Assembly: GCA_023100825.1 (NCBI GenBank)
Contig: CP095846.1
Location: forward strand, 3,472,001 to 3,536,000
DNA from: Nocardioidaceae bacterium SCSIO 66511
Lineage (GTDB): Bacteria > Actinomycetota > Actinomycetes > Propionibacteriales > Nocardioidaceae
Direction of reading: 5' to 3'
Length of the DNA stretch: 64,000 bases
Positions 27,211 through 34,937 of this stretch are shown in pieces. Every line of letters begins with the position of its first letter. Position 1 is the first letter of the stretch. A model generated the notes under the pieces. That model had not been told where the DNA came from. It made no database searches and saw only the letters and a program-made list of their open reading frames with translations. The translations under genes and the position numbers were made by a program.

Positions 27211-27819
27211 CTAGGCGGCGCGGCCCACTCTCAGTGCGGTCGCGGTGTCGACGGCTCGGCGAGCCTGGTAGCGCGCGCCCTCCAACGCGTCGTCACCCGG
27301 AGCCCCGACGCCGGACACATGCGAGGTGCCGTACGGGTTACCGAACTTGAACTCGACGAGGTCTGCGTAGCCAGGGGGCACGATGATGCCGCCCCAGTGG
27401 TAGAAGGTGTTACTCAGCGCCAGCAGGGTCGACTCCTGGCCACCGTGCGGAGTTGAGCTCGCGGTGAACGCCGAGTACACCTTGTCGGCGAGCGCACCTT
27501 GCGCCCACAGTGGCCCCACGCTGTCGATGAATGCTCGTAACTGGCTTGCTGGGTTGCCGAATCGCGTCGGCGAACCGAACAGGACCACGTCTGCCCACGC
27601 TAGGTCGTCGAGGCTCGCCTCCGCGACGTCGACAGTGTCGGCGATGTGCTGCACCCAATCGGGTCGCGTGTTGATCGCTTCGGCGGGTGCGGTCTCGGCG
27701 ACCTTGCGCAGGCGTACGTCGGCTCCCGCCTTCTCTGCTCCCTCGGCCGCAGCGGCTGCGAGGGCATGCACCGTGCCGGTAGCGCTGTAGTAGATGATCG
27801 CGGTGTTCACAGGTTCCAT
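27211..27819 (-). CDS. WrbA-like NAD(P)H:quinone oxidoreductase
   Basis: The 202-residue flavodoxin-fold protein contains TAIIYYSATGTVHALAAAAA (FMN phosphate loop), VVLFGSPTRFGNPASQLRAF, AFTASSTPHGGQESTLLAL and the C-terminal GNPYGTSHVSG. These are the WrbA hallmarks. It would reduce quinones by two electrons using NAD(P)H and FMN. ATG 27819 is chosen because the flavodoxin strand starts 5 residues later; an in-frame upstream codon at 27861 would add a basic extension next to the 72-bp repeat copy at 27866. It is probably a single-gene unit. Confidence 0.88.
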   Translation of the reverse strand: MEPVNTAIIYYSATGTVHALAAAAAEGAEKAGADVRLRKVAETAPAEAINTRPDWVQHIADTVDVAEASLDDLAWADVVLFGSPTRFGNPASQLRAFIDSVGPLWAQGALADKVYSAFTASSTPHGGQESTLLALSNTFYHWGGIIVPPGYADLVEFKFGNPYGTSHVSGVGAPGDDALEGARYQARRAVDTATALRVGRAA

Positions 27820-27865
27820 ACCGGTTCCGACGAAGCGGCGCGTACGGATGTGAGGCCGCACCGCT

Positions 27866-27937
27866 CATCGCTCGTTCCACGAGTGGCGCAAATCAGTTCG
27901 GTGGCGGGCGCTCGAACAGCCAATCTGCGCCACTCGC
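27866..27937. repeat. 72-bp direct repeat, copy 1 (flanks DUF559 gene)
   Basis: Identical at 71 of 72 positions to 28994-29065 in the same orientation. Each copy is itself a hairpin: CGAGTGGCGCAAAT near the start pairs with ATCTGCGCCACTCG at the end, with an inner GTTCG/CGAAC pairing. It lies between the nuclease-like gene stop and the wrbA-like start. Both copies are followed by CCACGATG, in copy 2 after a short insertion. Confidence 0.92.
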
Positions 27938-27947
27938 CACGATGCAC

Positions 27948-28928
27948 TCAGTGCCGCTCGGATCGAGGTGACTCCGATCGGACGAAGCGCCGCATTCTGC
28001 GTGCGAGGCGATCGCTTCCGCGCGGCGTAAGCGAGGACTTCCGGTACTCGGCGAGCCAGCCCTGAACCCGTCGCGGATCGTGGTCGAGTCCAAGCGCGCC
28101 TTCGGCGTCCAGGACGATGCGATGCGCATCGCGATGGATTTCTGACGCGGTGTACCCGAAGCGTTCGTACCCGAGACGGAGCAGCACCTTGTCTCGCCGT
28201 AGGTCCCGCCGGTGCTGTGCACCAGCCCGATGTACGGCACCGTCGTACTCGCAAATCCGTCGGCTCCGACCCAGGCGCAGATCCGCACGAGCCACGATCA
28301 CGCCGGTCTGGTCACAAATCTTCGCCTGCGGTTCGACGTCGACGATGCCGGAGAGAACGTGCACGAGACGCAGGATCGACTCCCAGGGCGATTCACTGCG
28401 GCGATCCGCCAGGTCCAGGGCGCATCGCAGGCGCTTCGCACCGGGCCTTCCGGCCACCACCGACCGGGCCAGTGACTCAGCGGTGCAGTCGCCGAGCTGC
28501 AGGGCTGAGTCGATTGCCACGACGAGATCGACCAGTTCCAGGTCCTCGGCGAGCTCCACAATCGTCCATTCCGATGACGCCACCCGCACGTCACCGAGCA
28601 TTCGCCGATGTTGAGCCGGGATCGCGCACCGACGTACGTACACGCCTCGGCGGTCGTGATGTGGAGCGCCTCCGTCGGTGCATGCGATGATCGGCCACTC
28701 CTTCACTCCCGAGGGCAGCCACCATCCACGGAGCTGTGCCGAGGTCACATGAGTGAACACAGCGTTGTCGGGAAGAGCGAGCTGAATCGCCTTACAACGT
28801 TCGGGTATGAGGCCGGCATCCTCCGCTCGCATCGCCACGCCAGCGACCGGGTGCCACCAGCGGGCGTTACGTAGCTGGCCGGCGGAAAGTCCGTGCGAGG
28901 ACTGGGCACGATGGCGAATCGGCTGCAT
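27948..28928 (-). CDS. DUF559-type nuclease-like protein with AbiEi-like N-terminus
   Basis: The 326-residue protein has an N-terminal region resembling AbiEi/Rv2827c-like proteins (VFTHVTSAQLRGWWLPSGV; then HHDRRGVYVRRCAIP). Its C-terminal DUF559 domain is related to very-short-patch-repair nucleases. A plausible PD-(D/E)xK set is the E of SPWESILR, the D of ARADLRLG and ExD in CEYDGAVH, followed by RRDLRRDKVLLRLGYERFGY. ATG 28928 is taken; a GTG at 28994 sits exactly at the edge of the upstream 72-bp repeat and would add 22 residues. The gene is bracketed by the two direct repeats. Its biological role is unknown; this family is amplified in actinomycetes. Confidence 0.75.
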   Translation of the reverse strand: MQPIRHRAQSSHGLSAGQLRNARWWHPVAGVAMRAEDAGLIPERCKAIQLALPDNAVFTHVTSAQLRGWWLPSGVKEWPIIACTDGGAPHHDRRGVYVRRCAIPAQHRRMLGDVRVASSEWTIVELAEDLELVDLVVAIDSALQLGDCTAESLARSVVAGRPGAKRLRCALDLADRRSESPWESILRLVHVLSGIVDVEPQAKICDQTGVIVARADLRLGRSRRICEYDGAVHRAGAQHRRDLRRDKVLLRLGYERFGYTASEIHRDAHRIVLDAEGALGLDHDPRRVQGWLAEYRKSSLTPRGSDRLARRMRRFVRSESPRSERH

Positions 28929-28993
28929 CGGCAGACCATGCCCAATAAGCACGGGATACGCCAGCCGCCCGAGTGCCCCCTGTGGATAGGCCA

Positions 28994-29065
28994 CATCGCT
29001 CGTTCCACGAGTGGCGCAAATCGGTTCGGTGGCGGGCGCTCGAACAGCCAATCTGCGCCACTCGC
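28994..29065. repeat. 72-bp direct repeat, copy 2 (flanks DUF559 gene)
   Basis: Second copy of the hairpin-forming repeat, differing from copy 1 by one A/G change in the AAATCRGTTCGG segment. It lies between the start of the DUF559 gene and the 3' end of the amidase gene. The two copies enclose about 1,056 bp. Confidence 0.92.
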
Positions 29066-29095
29066 GTACCCCACGATGGGCGGGAGCCGAAAGTC

Positions 29096-30502
29096 TCAGA
29101 GCGCGGGACGGCGGGCACCCGCGTCGACGAGCTGCTCGTACGCGTGGGCGATCTCGAGCAGCCGGCGCTCGCCGTGTGGGGGTGCGACCAGTTGCAGGCC
29201 GACCGGCCAGCCCTCGTCGGTGAAGCCCGCGGGCAGTGAGATGGCCGGGCAACCGGTCACGGTGATGAAGTACGCGGAACGCATCCAGTCGAGGTAGGTC
29301 TCCTGGGCACGACCGTTGATCGACTCGGGGTACTCCTGGTCGGCTGGGAACGGCGGCACCTGGCTGACCGGCATCGCAAGGACGTCGTGGCGATCGAAGA
29401 ACTCTCGCATGCGTTCGAAAACCTGCGTACGAAGGCCGAACGCGCGCGCGATATCGGCGCCCGACAGGCCCTCGCCCGCGCGGATGTTGTCGGCGAGTGA
29501 CGACTTGAACCCGTCTGGCTCCTCCGCGAGCCGCTGCCCGTGCACGAACTGGAAATGCCACGCGCGGAGCGTACGAAAAACCTCGTCGGCTCCGGTGAGG
29601 TCCGGATATGCATCGTCGACCTGAGCGCCCGCATCTGCGAGCACATCACGCTGAGCGCCGACGATCGCCGCAACCGCGGAGTCGACCTCGAACGCGCCGC
29701 CCAGGTCGATCGAGAAGCCAACCCGCAGGCCGCGCAGGTCGCCCTCGAGCGCACCGGCGTACGTCGAACCGGGTGCCTCCAAGGAGATCGGCGAACGCGA
29801 TGACGGCCCGGCCATCACCGAAAGCAGCATCGCCAGGTCGCCGACGTTGCGAGCCATCGGACCGGCGACCGACAGCGACTCCCAGCCGTTCGCGGCGGGC
29901 CAGTTCGGTACGCGGCCGACGCTCGGGCGAAGCCCGACGACATTGCAGAACGACGCCGGGTTACGCAAGGAGCCGCCCATATCGCTGCCGTCGGCCAGCG
30001 GCACCATCCCGCTCGCCAACGCGGCCGCCGCTCCCCCGCTCGACCCGCCTGCCGACCGCGACCGGTCGTACGGATTGTGTGTGGTGCCGAAGATCGGGTT
30101 GAACGTATGTGAGCCTGCCGCCCACTCGGGCGTGTTGGTCTTGCCGATCGTGATCGCACCGGCCGCGCGTACGCGTTCGACGACGAGGTCGTCGCGCTCC
30201 GGCACGTTGTCGGCCATCAGGGGCGAGCCGTACGTCGTGCGCCAACCGGCGGCGGCGTGGGTGTCCTTGAACGCAAACGGCAGGCCGTGCAGCGGCCCGA
30301 CGTCGTCCCCGCGCGCCAGCCGGTCGTCTGCCTCACGCGCGGACTCACGTGCCCGCTCCGCGTCGAGACTGACGACCGCGTTGACCTCGGAGTTGGTCGC
30401 CTCGACGCGATCGAGGTGTGCGTCGAGCAGCTCGCGCGCAGAGATCCGTTTCGTACGCAACGCCACGACCATGCCGCGAGCGGTACCGAACACGTCAGCC
30501 AC
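29096..30502 (-). CDS. Amidase signature family hydrolase (candidate ureidomalonate/malonamate amidase)
   Basis: The 468-residue enzyme has the Ser-cisSer-Lys triad context: the lysine in GLPFAFKDTHAAAGWRT, the GGSSGGAAAALASG loop, and the nucleophile serine in DGSDMGGSLRNPASFCN. GTG 30502 overlaps the CoxG stop by 8 nt; GTG 30493 is an alternative. It is the last gene of the permease-molybdenum hydroxylase operon. In the oxidative pyrimidine pathway the step after barbiturase is hydrolysis of ureidomalonate, and malonamate would also be an amide substrate. The family is broad, so the substrate is inferred only from this context. Confidence 0.85.
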   Translation of the reverse strand: MADVFGTARGMVVALRTKRISARELLDAHLDRVEATNSEVNAVVSLDAERARESAREADDRLARGDDVGPLHGLPFAFKDTHAAAGWRTTYGSPLMADNVPERDDLVVERVRAAGAITIGKTNTPEWAAGSHTFNPIFGTTHNPYDRSRSAGGSSGGAAAALASGMVPLADGSDMGGSLRNPASFCNVVGLRPSVGRVPNWPAANGWESLSVAGPMARNVGDLAMLLSVMAGPSSRSPISLEAPGSTYAGALEGDLRGLRVGFSIDLGGAFEVDSAVAAIVGAQRDVLADAGAQVDDAYPDLTGADEVFRTLRAWHFQFVHGQRLAEEPDGFKSSLADNIRAGEGLSGADIARAFGLRTQVFERMREFFDRHDVLAMPVSQVPPFPADQEYPESINGRAQETYLDWMRSAYFITVTGCPAISLPAGFTDEGWPVGLQLVAPPHGERRLLEIAHAYEQLVDAGARRPAL

Positions 30503-31148
30503 GTCTGCGCCCGAACAGGCCGCCGACGACGACCCCGGCAAGCACCAAACCCGCGCCGAGGACGACGCCCTTCACGAGCTCATCGCGAGCAGCGCTGGAG
30601 TCGCGGTACGAAGCGGGCATCGCCGGCGGCGTGAACGACTGCCCGACGGCGGCAGCGGCGGCCGGCTCGCCCGGCGCAACCGCCTCGGCCGGAGCGTCGG
30701 CCGGAACCGTACCGCTGAGCACATCGTCGACGGAGCCGAAGAACTCGCCGGCCATCCGCTTGCTTACCGACGTCAGCATCCGCTGACCCACGCCGCCGAC
30801 CATGCCGCCGACGATCGCATCCGCGTCGTAGGTGAGCCGGGTGGTACCGCCACCGGCGTCGGAGAAGCCGACGACCACATCGGCGGCGACCGTCCCGGGC
30901 GCGCCAGAACCCGCAGCCTTCATCACCAGCGACTCATGCAGTTTGAGATCACTGAGCTCGCACGTGCCGGCGTACGTGCCCTTGATCGACGCGACACCCG
31001 CCGTGATCGTCATCGCGTATGCGTTCTCGCCCGTCGTCTCGAGCCGCTCGCATCCGGGGATCGTACGAACGAGCACCTGCGGGTCGAGCAGGGCGTTCCA
31101 GACCTTCTCGACGGGGGCGTTGAGGACGGCCTCACCTGCAACCTTCAT
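30495..31148 (-). CDS. coxG: CoxG-like SRPBCC protein with C-terminal membrane anchor
   Basis: The 217-residue protein has a CoxG/SRPBCC domain (residues 1-150: VLNAPVEKVWNALLDPQVLV, IPGCERLE, GTYAGTCELSD). A proline/alanine-rich linker and one C-terminal transmembrane helix (VVLGAGLVLAGVVVGGLFG) followed by basic residues come next. In CO-oxidising bacteria CoxG anchors or helps recruit CO dehydrogenase to the membrane, and similar proteins accompany other molybdenum hydroxylases. Here it overlaps the large-subunit gene by 4 nt, so it probably tethers that enzyme to the membrane. Confidence 0.85.
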   Translation of the reverse strand: MKVAGEAVLNAPVEKVWNALLDPQVLVRTIPGCERLETTGENAYAMTITAGVASIKGTYAGTCELSDLKLHESLVMKAAGSGAPGTVAADVVVGFSDAGGGTTRLTYDADAIVGGMVGGVGQRMLTSVSKRMAGEFFGSVDDVLSGTVPADAPAEAVAPGEPAAAAAVGQSFTPPAMPASYRDSSAARDELVKGVVLGAGLVLAGVVVGGLFGRRRG

Positions 31149-33547
31149 GGACGCTCTCTTCTCTCGGGATGTTCGCTCTCGTGACGGAGCCGGAGCTCGT
31201 ACAGCTCCGAGGGGGAAATGGGCATCGACGTGATCGGGAAGCCCTCGGCGTCCTCGATCGCCGAGGCGAAGACCGCCGCGGACGGGATGACACCGGCCTC
31301 GCCCGCACCTTTGAGCCCGAGCGGGTTCAACGGCGACGGTGTCTCCAGATGGTCGATCTCGATCGTCTCGGGCACCTCGGTGACGTACGGCATCAGGAAG
31401 TCCATGAACGAGGCGTTCTGCAGCTGCCCGTGCTCGTCGTAGGCCATCCGCTCGTACAGCGCACCGCCGACGCCTTGGGCGACGCCGCCGTGGATCTGAC
31501 CCTCGACGATCATCGGGTTGATCAGGTTGCCGCAGTCATGGACGACGGCATACCGCAGGATCTTGATCTCGGCGGTTTCGGGATCCGTCTCGACGATCAC
31601 CGCGTGCATTCCGCTGGCGAAGGTCGAACGCGGGGGCGAGTAGAAGTCCTTGCCTTCGAGACCAGGCTCGTCGTCCTCATCGACCGGCGGCTTGTCCGGG
31701 TCGCCGACCACGAACTGCGTCGCCGCCTTCGACGCCTCGTCGAAGGCGTACCGCAGCGGGTTGGAGAGCACCGCGATGGTGCCGAGCGCGATCTTGCTGT
31801 CGGGCGCGCCCTTCACGTGTACGACGCCGTCGGTGATCTCGAGATCGTCGACATCGGCCTCCAGGGCCTCCGATGCGATGCGCAGTGCCTTCTCGCGTAC
31901 GTTGCGCGCGGCCAGCGCGATCGCCGACCCGCTCATCACCGCGGCGCGAGATGCGAAGGTGCCGACGGAGTACGGCGAGCGACGAGTGTCGCCGGTGACG
32001 ACCTCGATGTCCTCGAACGGGACGCCGAGCTCCTCGGCGACGATCTGCGCGAAAGCCGTCTGGTGCCCCTGGCCCTGAGTGGTGAGCCCGGTCGACACCT
32101 TGACCTTGCCGCTCGTCTCGATGTGCACGTGCCCGCCTTCGTACGGGCCGACTCCGGTGCCCTCGACGTAACAAGCGAGACCGATGCCGACCTTGCGGCC
32201 CGCTGCACGCGCCTCGTCGCGGACTTTCTCGAAGTCGTCCCAGCCGATCAGCTCGCGCAGCTTGTCGAGCGAGCCCGGGTAGTTGCCCGAGTCGTAGATC
32301 AGCGGACGACCGTCCTGGAACAGCAGACCCTGGTCGTACGGGAACTCGTCGGGCTGGATGAAGTTGGCGGCTCGCACCTCGGCGCGGTCCTTGCCGAGGT
32401 GCGCGGCGATGGCATCCATCGTGCGCTCCATCGCGTACACGCCCTGCGGCCGGCCGGCGCCGCGGTAGGGCGTGACGATGACCGTATTGGTGTAGAGGCT
32501 GTCGAAGACGACCGAGTAGTTCTGCGGCTTGTACGGGCCAAGCAGCTGCGTCGAGGTGATGATCGGGACGATCAGGCCGTACGGCGTGTACGCGCCGTTG
32601 TCGTGCCAGAACCGCACCGAAAGGCCGAGCATTCGACCGTCGTCGTCGAAACCGACGTCGATGTGCTGCAGCTGACCCCGCTCGTGGGCCGACGAGATGA
32701 AGTGCTCGCGGCGGTCCTCGGTGAACTTGACCGGTCGCCCGAGCGCCTTTGCTGCAAGGGGTACGAGCACCTCCTCCGGCCACGGGTGCACGATCTTGAC
32801 GCCGAACCCACCACCGACGTCGGGTGTCATCACGTCGACCTGCCCGAGATCCAACCCGAGCTTCGCAGCGACCGCCGCGCGTACACCCGTGGACGTCTGG
32901 GTCGACGTCCACACCTGCATGCGCTGGCTGTCGGTGTCCCAGCGCGCGACGGTGCCGCGACCCTCCAGCGGCATCGACGCGCTGCGCTCAACCTCGAGAT
33001 CGAGGCTCAGCGTGTGTGGAGCCGACTCGATCGCCGCCTGGGCGTTGCCGGCCGACTGCTCCATGTGGGCGGCGACGTTTCCGGGGACGTCCTCGTGCAC
33101 GAGGACGTCGGCAGCACGGGCCGCCTCGACGCCCACCACGGGGGGCAGGAAGTCGTACTCGACGTGGATCCGCGAGACGGCGTCCTCGGCGACGTAGCGG
33201 TCGACCGCGACCACGAACGCGATCGCCTCGCCGACGTAGTTGACCTCGTCCTTCGCGAGCGCGTACTGCGTACGCCCATGTGTCAACGTGGGATGCGGGA
33301 TGAGCAACGGCAGCGGCTCGGCCAGCGGACCCGTGAGGTCGTCGTAGGTGTAGACGGCGAGTACGCCGTCAACGTCGAGCACGGCCTCCACGTCGATGTC
33401 GACGATGCGTGCATGCGCGTGCGGGCTACGAAGAACCGCCGCATGCACCGCGTCGGGCACGAGGTCGTCGGTGTAGCGACCCTGGCCGCGCAGGAAGCGG
33501 TCGTCCTCGACCCGGGCGACCTTCTCGCCGAACAGTTTGGTGGTCAC
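31145..33547 (-). CDS. Molybdenum hydroxylase large subunit (CoxL/XdhA family), candidate uracil/thymine dehydrogenase
   Basis: The 800-residue protein has the aldehyde oxidase/xanthine dehydrogenase large-subunit layout: VARVEDDRFLRGQGRYTDDL at the N-terminus, TPDVGGGFGVK, TPYRGAGRPQGVYAMER, and the catalytic glutamate in LKGAGEAGVIPS. The form I CO dehydrogenase motif AYxCSFR is absent; YRGAGR marks a form II or other hydroxylase, so CO is unlikely to be the substrate. It starts at GTG 33547 in a GTGA overlap with the Fe-S subunit gene. Coupling to a uracil-type permease in the same operon points to hydroxylation of a pyrimidine, for example uracil to barbiturate. Confidence 0.85.
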   Translation of the reverse strand: MTTKLFGEKVARVEDDRFLRGQGRYTDDLVPDAVHAAVLRSPHAHARIVDIDVEAVLDVDGVLAVYTYDDLTGPLAEPLPLLIPHPTLTHGRTQYALAKDEVNYVGEAIAFVVAVDRYVAEDAVSRIHVEYDFLPPVVGVEAARAADVLVHEDVPGNVAAHMEQSAGNAQAAIESAPHTLSLDLEVERSASMPLEGRGTVARWDTDSQRMQVWTSTQTSTGVRAAVAAKLGLDLGQVDVMTPDVGGGFGVKIVHPWPEEVLVPLAAKALGRPVKFTEDRREHFISSAHERGQLQHIDVGFDDDGRMLGLSVRFWHDNGAYTPYGLIVPIITSTQLLGPYKPQNYSVVFDSLYTNTVIVTPYRGAGRPQGVYAMERTMDAIAAHLGKDRAEVRAANFIQPDEFPYDQGLLFQDGRPLIYDSGNYPGSLDKLRELIGWDDFEKVRDEARAAGRKVGIGLACYVEGTGVGPYEGGHVHIETSGKVKVSTGLTTQGQGHQTAFAQIVAEELGVPFEDIEVVTGDTRRSPYSVGTFASRAAVMSGSAIALAARNVREKALRIASEALEADVDDLEITDGVVHVKGAPDSKIALGTIAVLSNPLRYAFDEASKAATQFVVGDPDKPPVDEDDEPGLEGKDFYSPPRSTFASGMHAVIVETDPETAEIKILRYAVVHDCGNLINPMIVEGQIHGGVAQGVGGALYERMAYDEHGQLQNASFMDFLMPYVTEVPETIEIDHLETPSPLNPLGLKGAGEAGVIPSAAVFASAIEDAEGFPITSMPISPSELYELRLRHESEHPERRERP

Positions 33548-34056
33548 CGCTGACCCCCCGACTCGTCGTCACGGGCGATCTCGGCGGCACGGGTCACGGC
33601 CTTGACGATGTTCTGATAGCCCGTGCAGCGGCATAGATTGCCGGCGATCATCTCGCGCGCGTCGTCGTCGCTCGGCTCGGGGTTGTCCTTGATCCCTGCC
33701 GTGATGGTGGTGAGGAACCCGGGCGTGCAGAAGCCGCACTGCAGCCCGTGGCACTCCTTGAACGCCTGCTGCACCGGGCCGAGGGAGCCGTCGTCGTTGG
33801 TCAACCCCTCAACGGTGGTGATCTCGTACGCCTGCGCCGCTACGGCGAACATCAAGCACGCGCGCGTCGGCTCACCGTCGACGAGAACCGTGCAGGCACC
33901 GCACACCCCGTGCTCGCATCCGACGTGGGTGCCGGTGAGTCCGAGGTCGTGCCGCAACGCGTCGCTGAGCAGCCTTCTGGCCGGAACGTTGAGGTCGTAC
34001 GCAGTGCCGTTGACGCGCAGCCGTACGTCGTAGGTCTCCTCGGTGCCGATGGTCAT
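33544..34056 (-). CDS. Molybdenum hydroxylase 2Fe-2S subunit (CoxS-like)
   Basis: The 170-residue subunit carries both 2Fe-2S clusters. The plant-ferredoxin-type set is CEHGVCGACTVLVDG with a fourth cysteine in RACLMFA. The helical-domain set is CGFCTPGFL and NLCRCTGYQNIV. It passes electrons from the molybdenum site to FAD. It overlaps both neighbours by 4 nt, giving the order FAD subunit, Fe-S subunit, Mo subunit in a single coupled message. Confidence 0.93.
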   Translation of the reverse strand: MTIGTEETYDVRLRVNGTAYDLNVPARRLLSDALRHDLGLTGTHVGCEHGVCGACTVLVDGEPTRACLMFAVAAQAYEITTVEGLTNDDGSLGPVQQAFKECHGLQCGFCTPGFLTTITAGIKDNPEPSDDDAREMIAGNLCRCTGYQNIVKAVTRAAEIARDDESGGQR

Positions 34057-34937
34057 GGGTTCACCCCCACGCGTCGTGCGACGCAGTCGTCGTGTGCCTC
34101 GCGTACGGCTCGCATTGTGAGTACCCGAGCCAGGTGGCGTCGGTAGTCGGCCGTCGCGTGGATATCTGTCTCGGGCTCCAGGGCGGCGAGCGCCAACTCC
34201 GCGGCATCATCGACCGCCCGGTCGGTGAGCGAACCGGCCATGAAGACCTCCGAGACGTCAACCACCGTTGGCGTATCGCAGACCGACAGGTAGCCCGTAC
34301 GGACCGATGTGATCGCGCCGCTGTCGTCGGCGGAGACCAGCGCGGCGACGCCGCATAGTGCGTAGTCGCCGTGCCGGCGAGCGATTTCGGTGAAGGCGAC
34401 TCCGGTGTTGGCCGGCAGCGCAGGTACGAAGGCCTCCGTCGCGATCTCGCCTGCCCGCAGCGAACTCTCGAGTGGGCCGACGAACAGGTCGCTCGCCGCA
34501 ATCGTGCGGGTACCGCCGGCGGAAGCCGCCGTGACACTGCCGTCCAGCAGCGCCAGCACAACCGGCATTTCCGCGGACGCATCCGCATGGATGATGGAAC
34601 CGAGCGTGGTGCCGCGGTTTCGGATCGTCGGATGGGCGACGTATCCGAGCGCCTTCGTCAGTAGCGGTTGCACACGCGCGGCTTCCGGATCGCCCAGAAG
34701 CCTCGCGTGGCGGACGTTCGCACCGAACCGTACCCCGGCCGAATCGACCTCGAGTCGATCGAGCTCCGCGATGCCGTTGATGTCTATCAGCATCGAAGGA
34801 GCTGCCAGCCGCATCGACAGCAGCGGGATGAGGCTCTGCCCGCCGGCGAGCACCTTTGCGTCGGGCTCGCCGGCGTAGGTCTGCAGTGCCTCGTCGAGGG
34901 TCGTCGGCCGCCGGTACGAGAACGGTGCTGGCTTCAC
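34053..34937 (-). CDS. Molybdenum hydroxylase FAD-binding subunit (CoxM-like)
   Basis: The 294-residue flavoprotein starts KPAPFSYRRPTTLDEALQTY and has the two FAD pyrophosphate motifs of the family: VLAGGQSLIPLLSMRL and TIRNRGTTLGSIIHADASAE. It would take electrons from the Fe-S subunit and pass them to an acceptor. It starts at GTG 34937, inside the stop of the permease gene. This direct translational coupling is the strongest sequence link between the transported nucleobase and the oxidation step. Confidence 0.92.
   Translation of the reverse strand: MKPAPFSYRRPTTLDEALQTYAGEPDAKVLAGGQSLIPLLSMRLAAPSMLIDINGIAELDRLEVDSAGVRFGANVRHARLLGDPEAARVQPLLTKALGYVAHPTIRNRGTTLGSIIHADASAEMPVVLALLDGSVTAASAGGTRTIAASDLFVGPLESSLRAGEIATEAFVPALPANTGVAFTEIARRHGDYALCGVAALVSADDSGAITSVRTGYLSVCDTPTVVDVSEVFMAGSLTDRAVDDAAELALAALEPETDIHATADYRRHLARVLTMRAVREAHDDCVARRVGVNP

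Noticed and set aside
31169-33553. Very long plus-strand open frame opposite the molybdenum hydroxylase large subunit
   Set aside because: Antisense to a clear conserved gene and composed of arginine/valine/aspartate-rich sequence with no motif. Such frames are common in high-GC DNA.
31145-34937. Aerobic carbon monoxide dehydrogenase
   Set aside because: The large subunit has YRGAGR and not the form I AYxCSFR motif, and the operon begins with a nucleobase permease and ends with an amidase.
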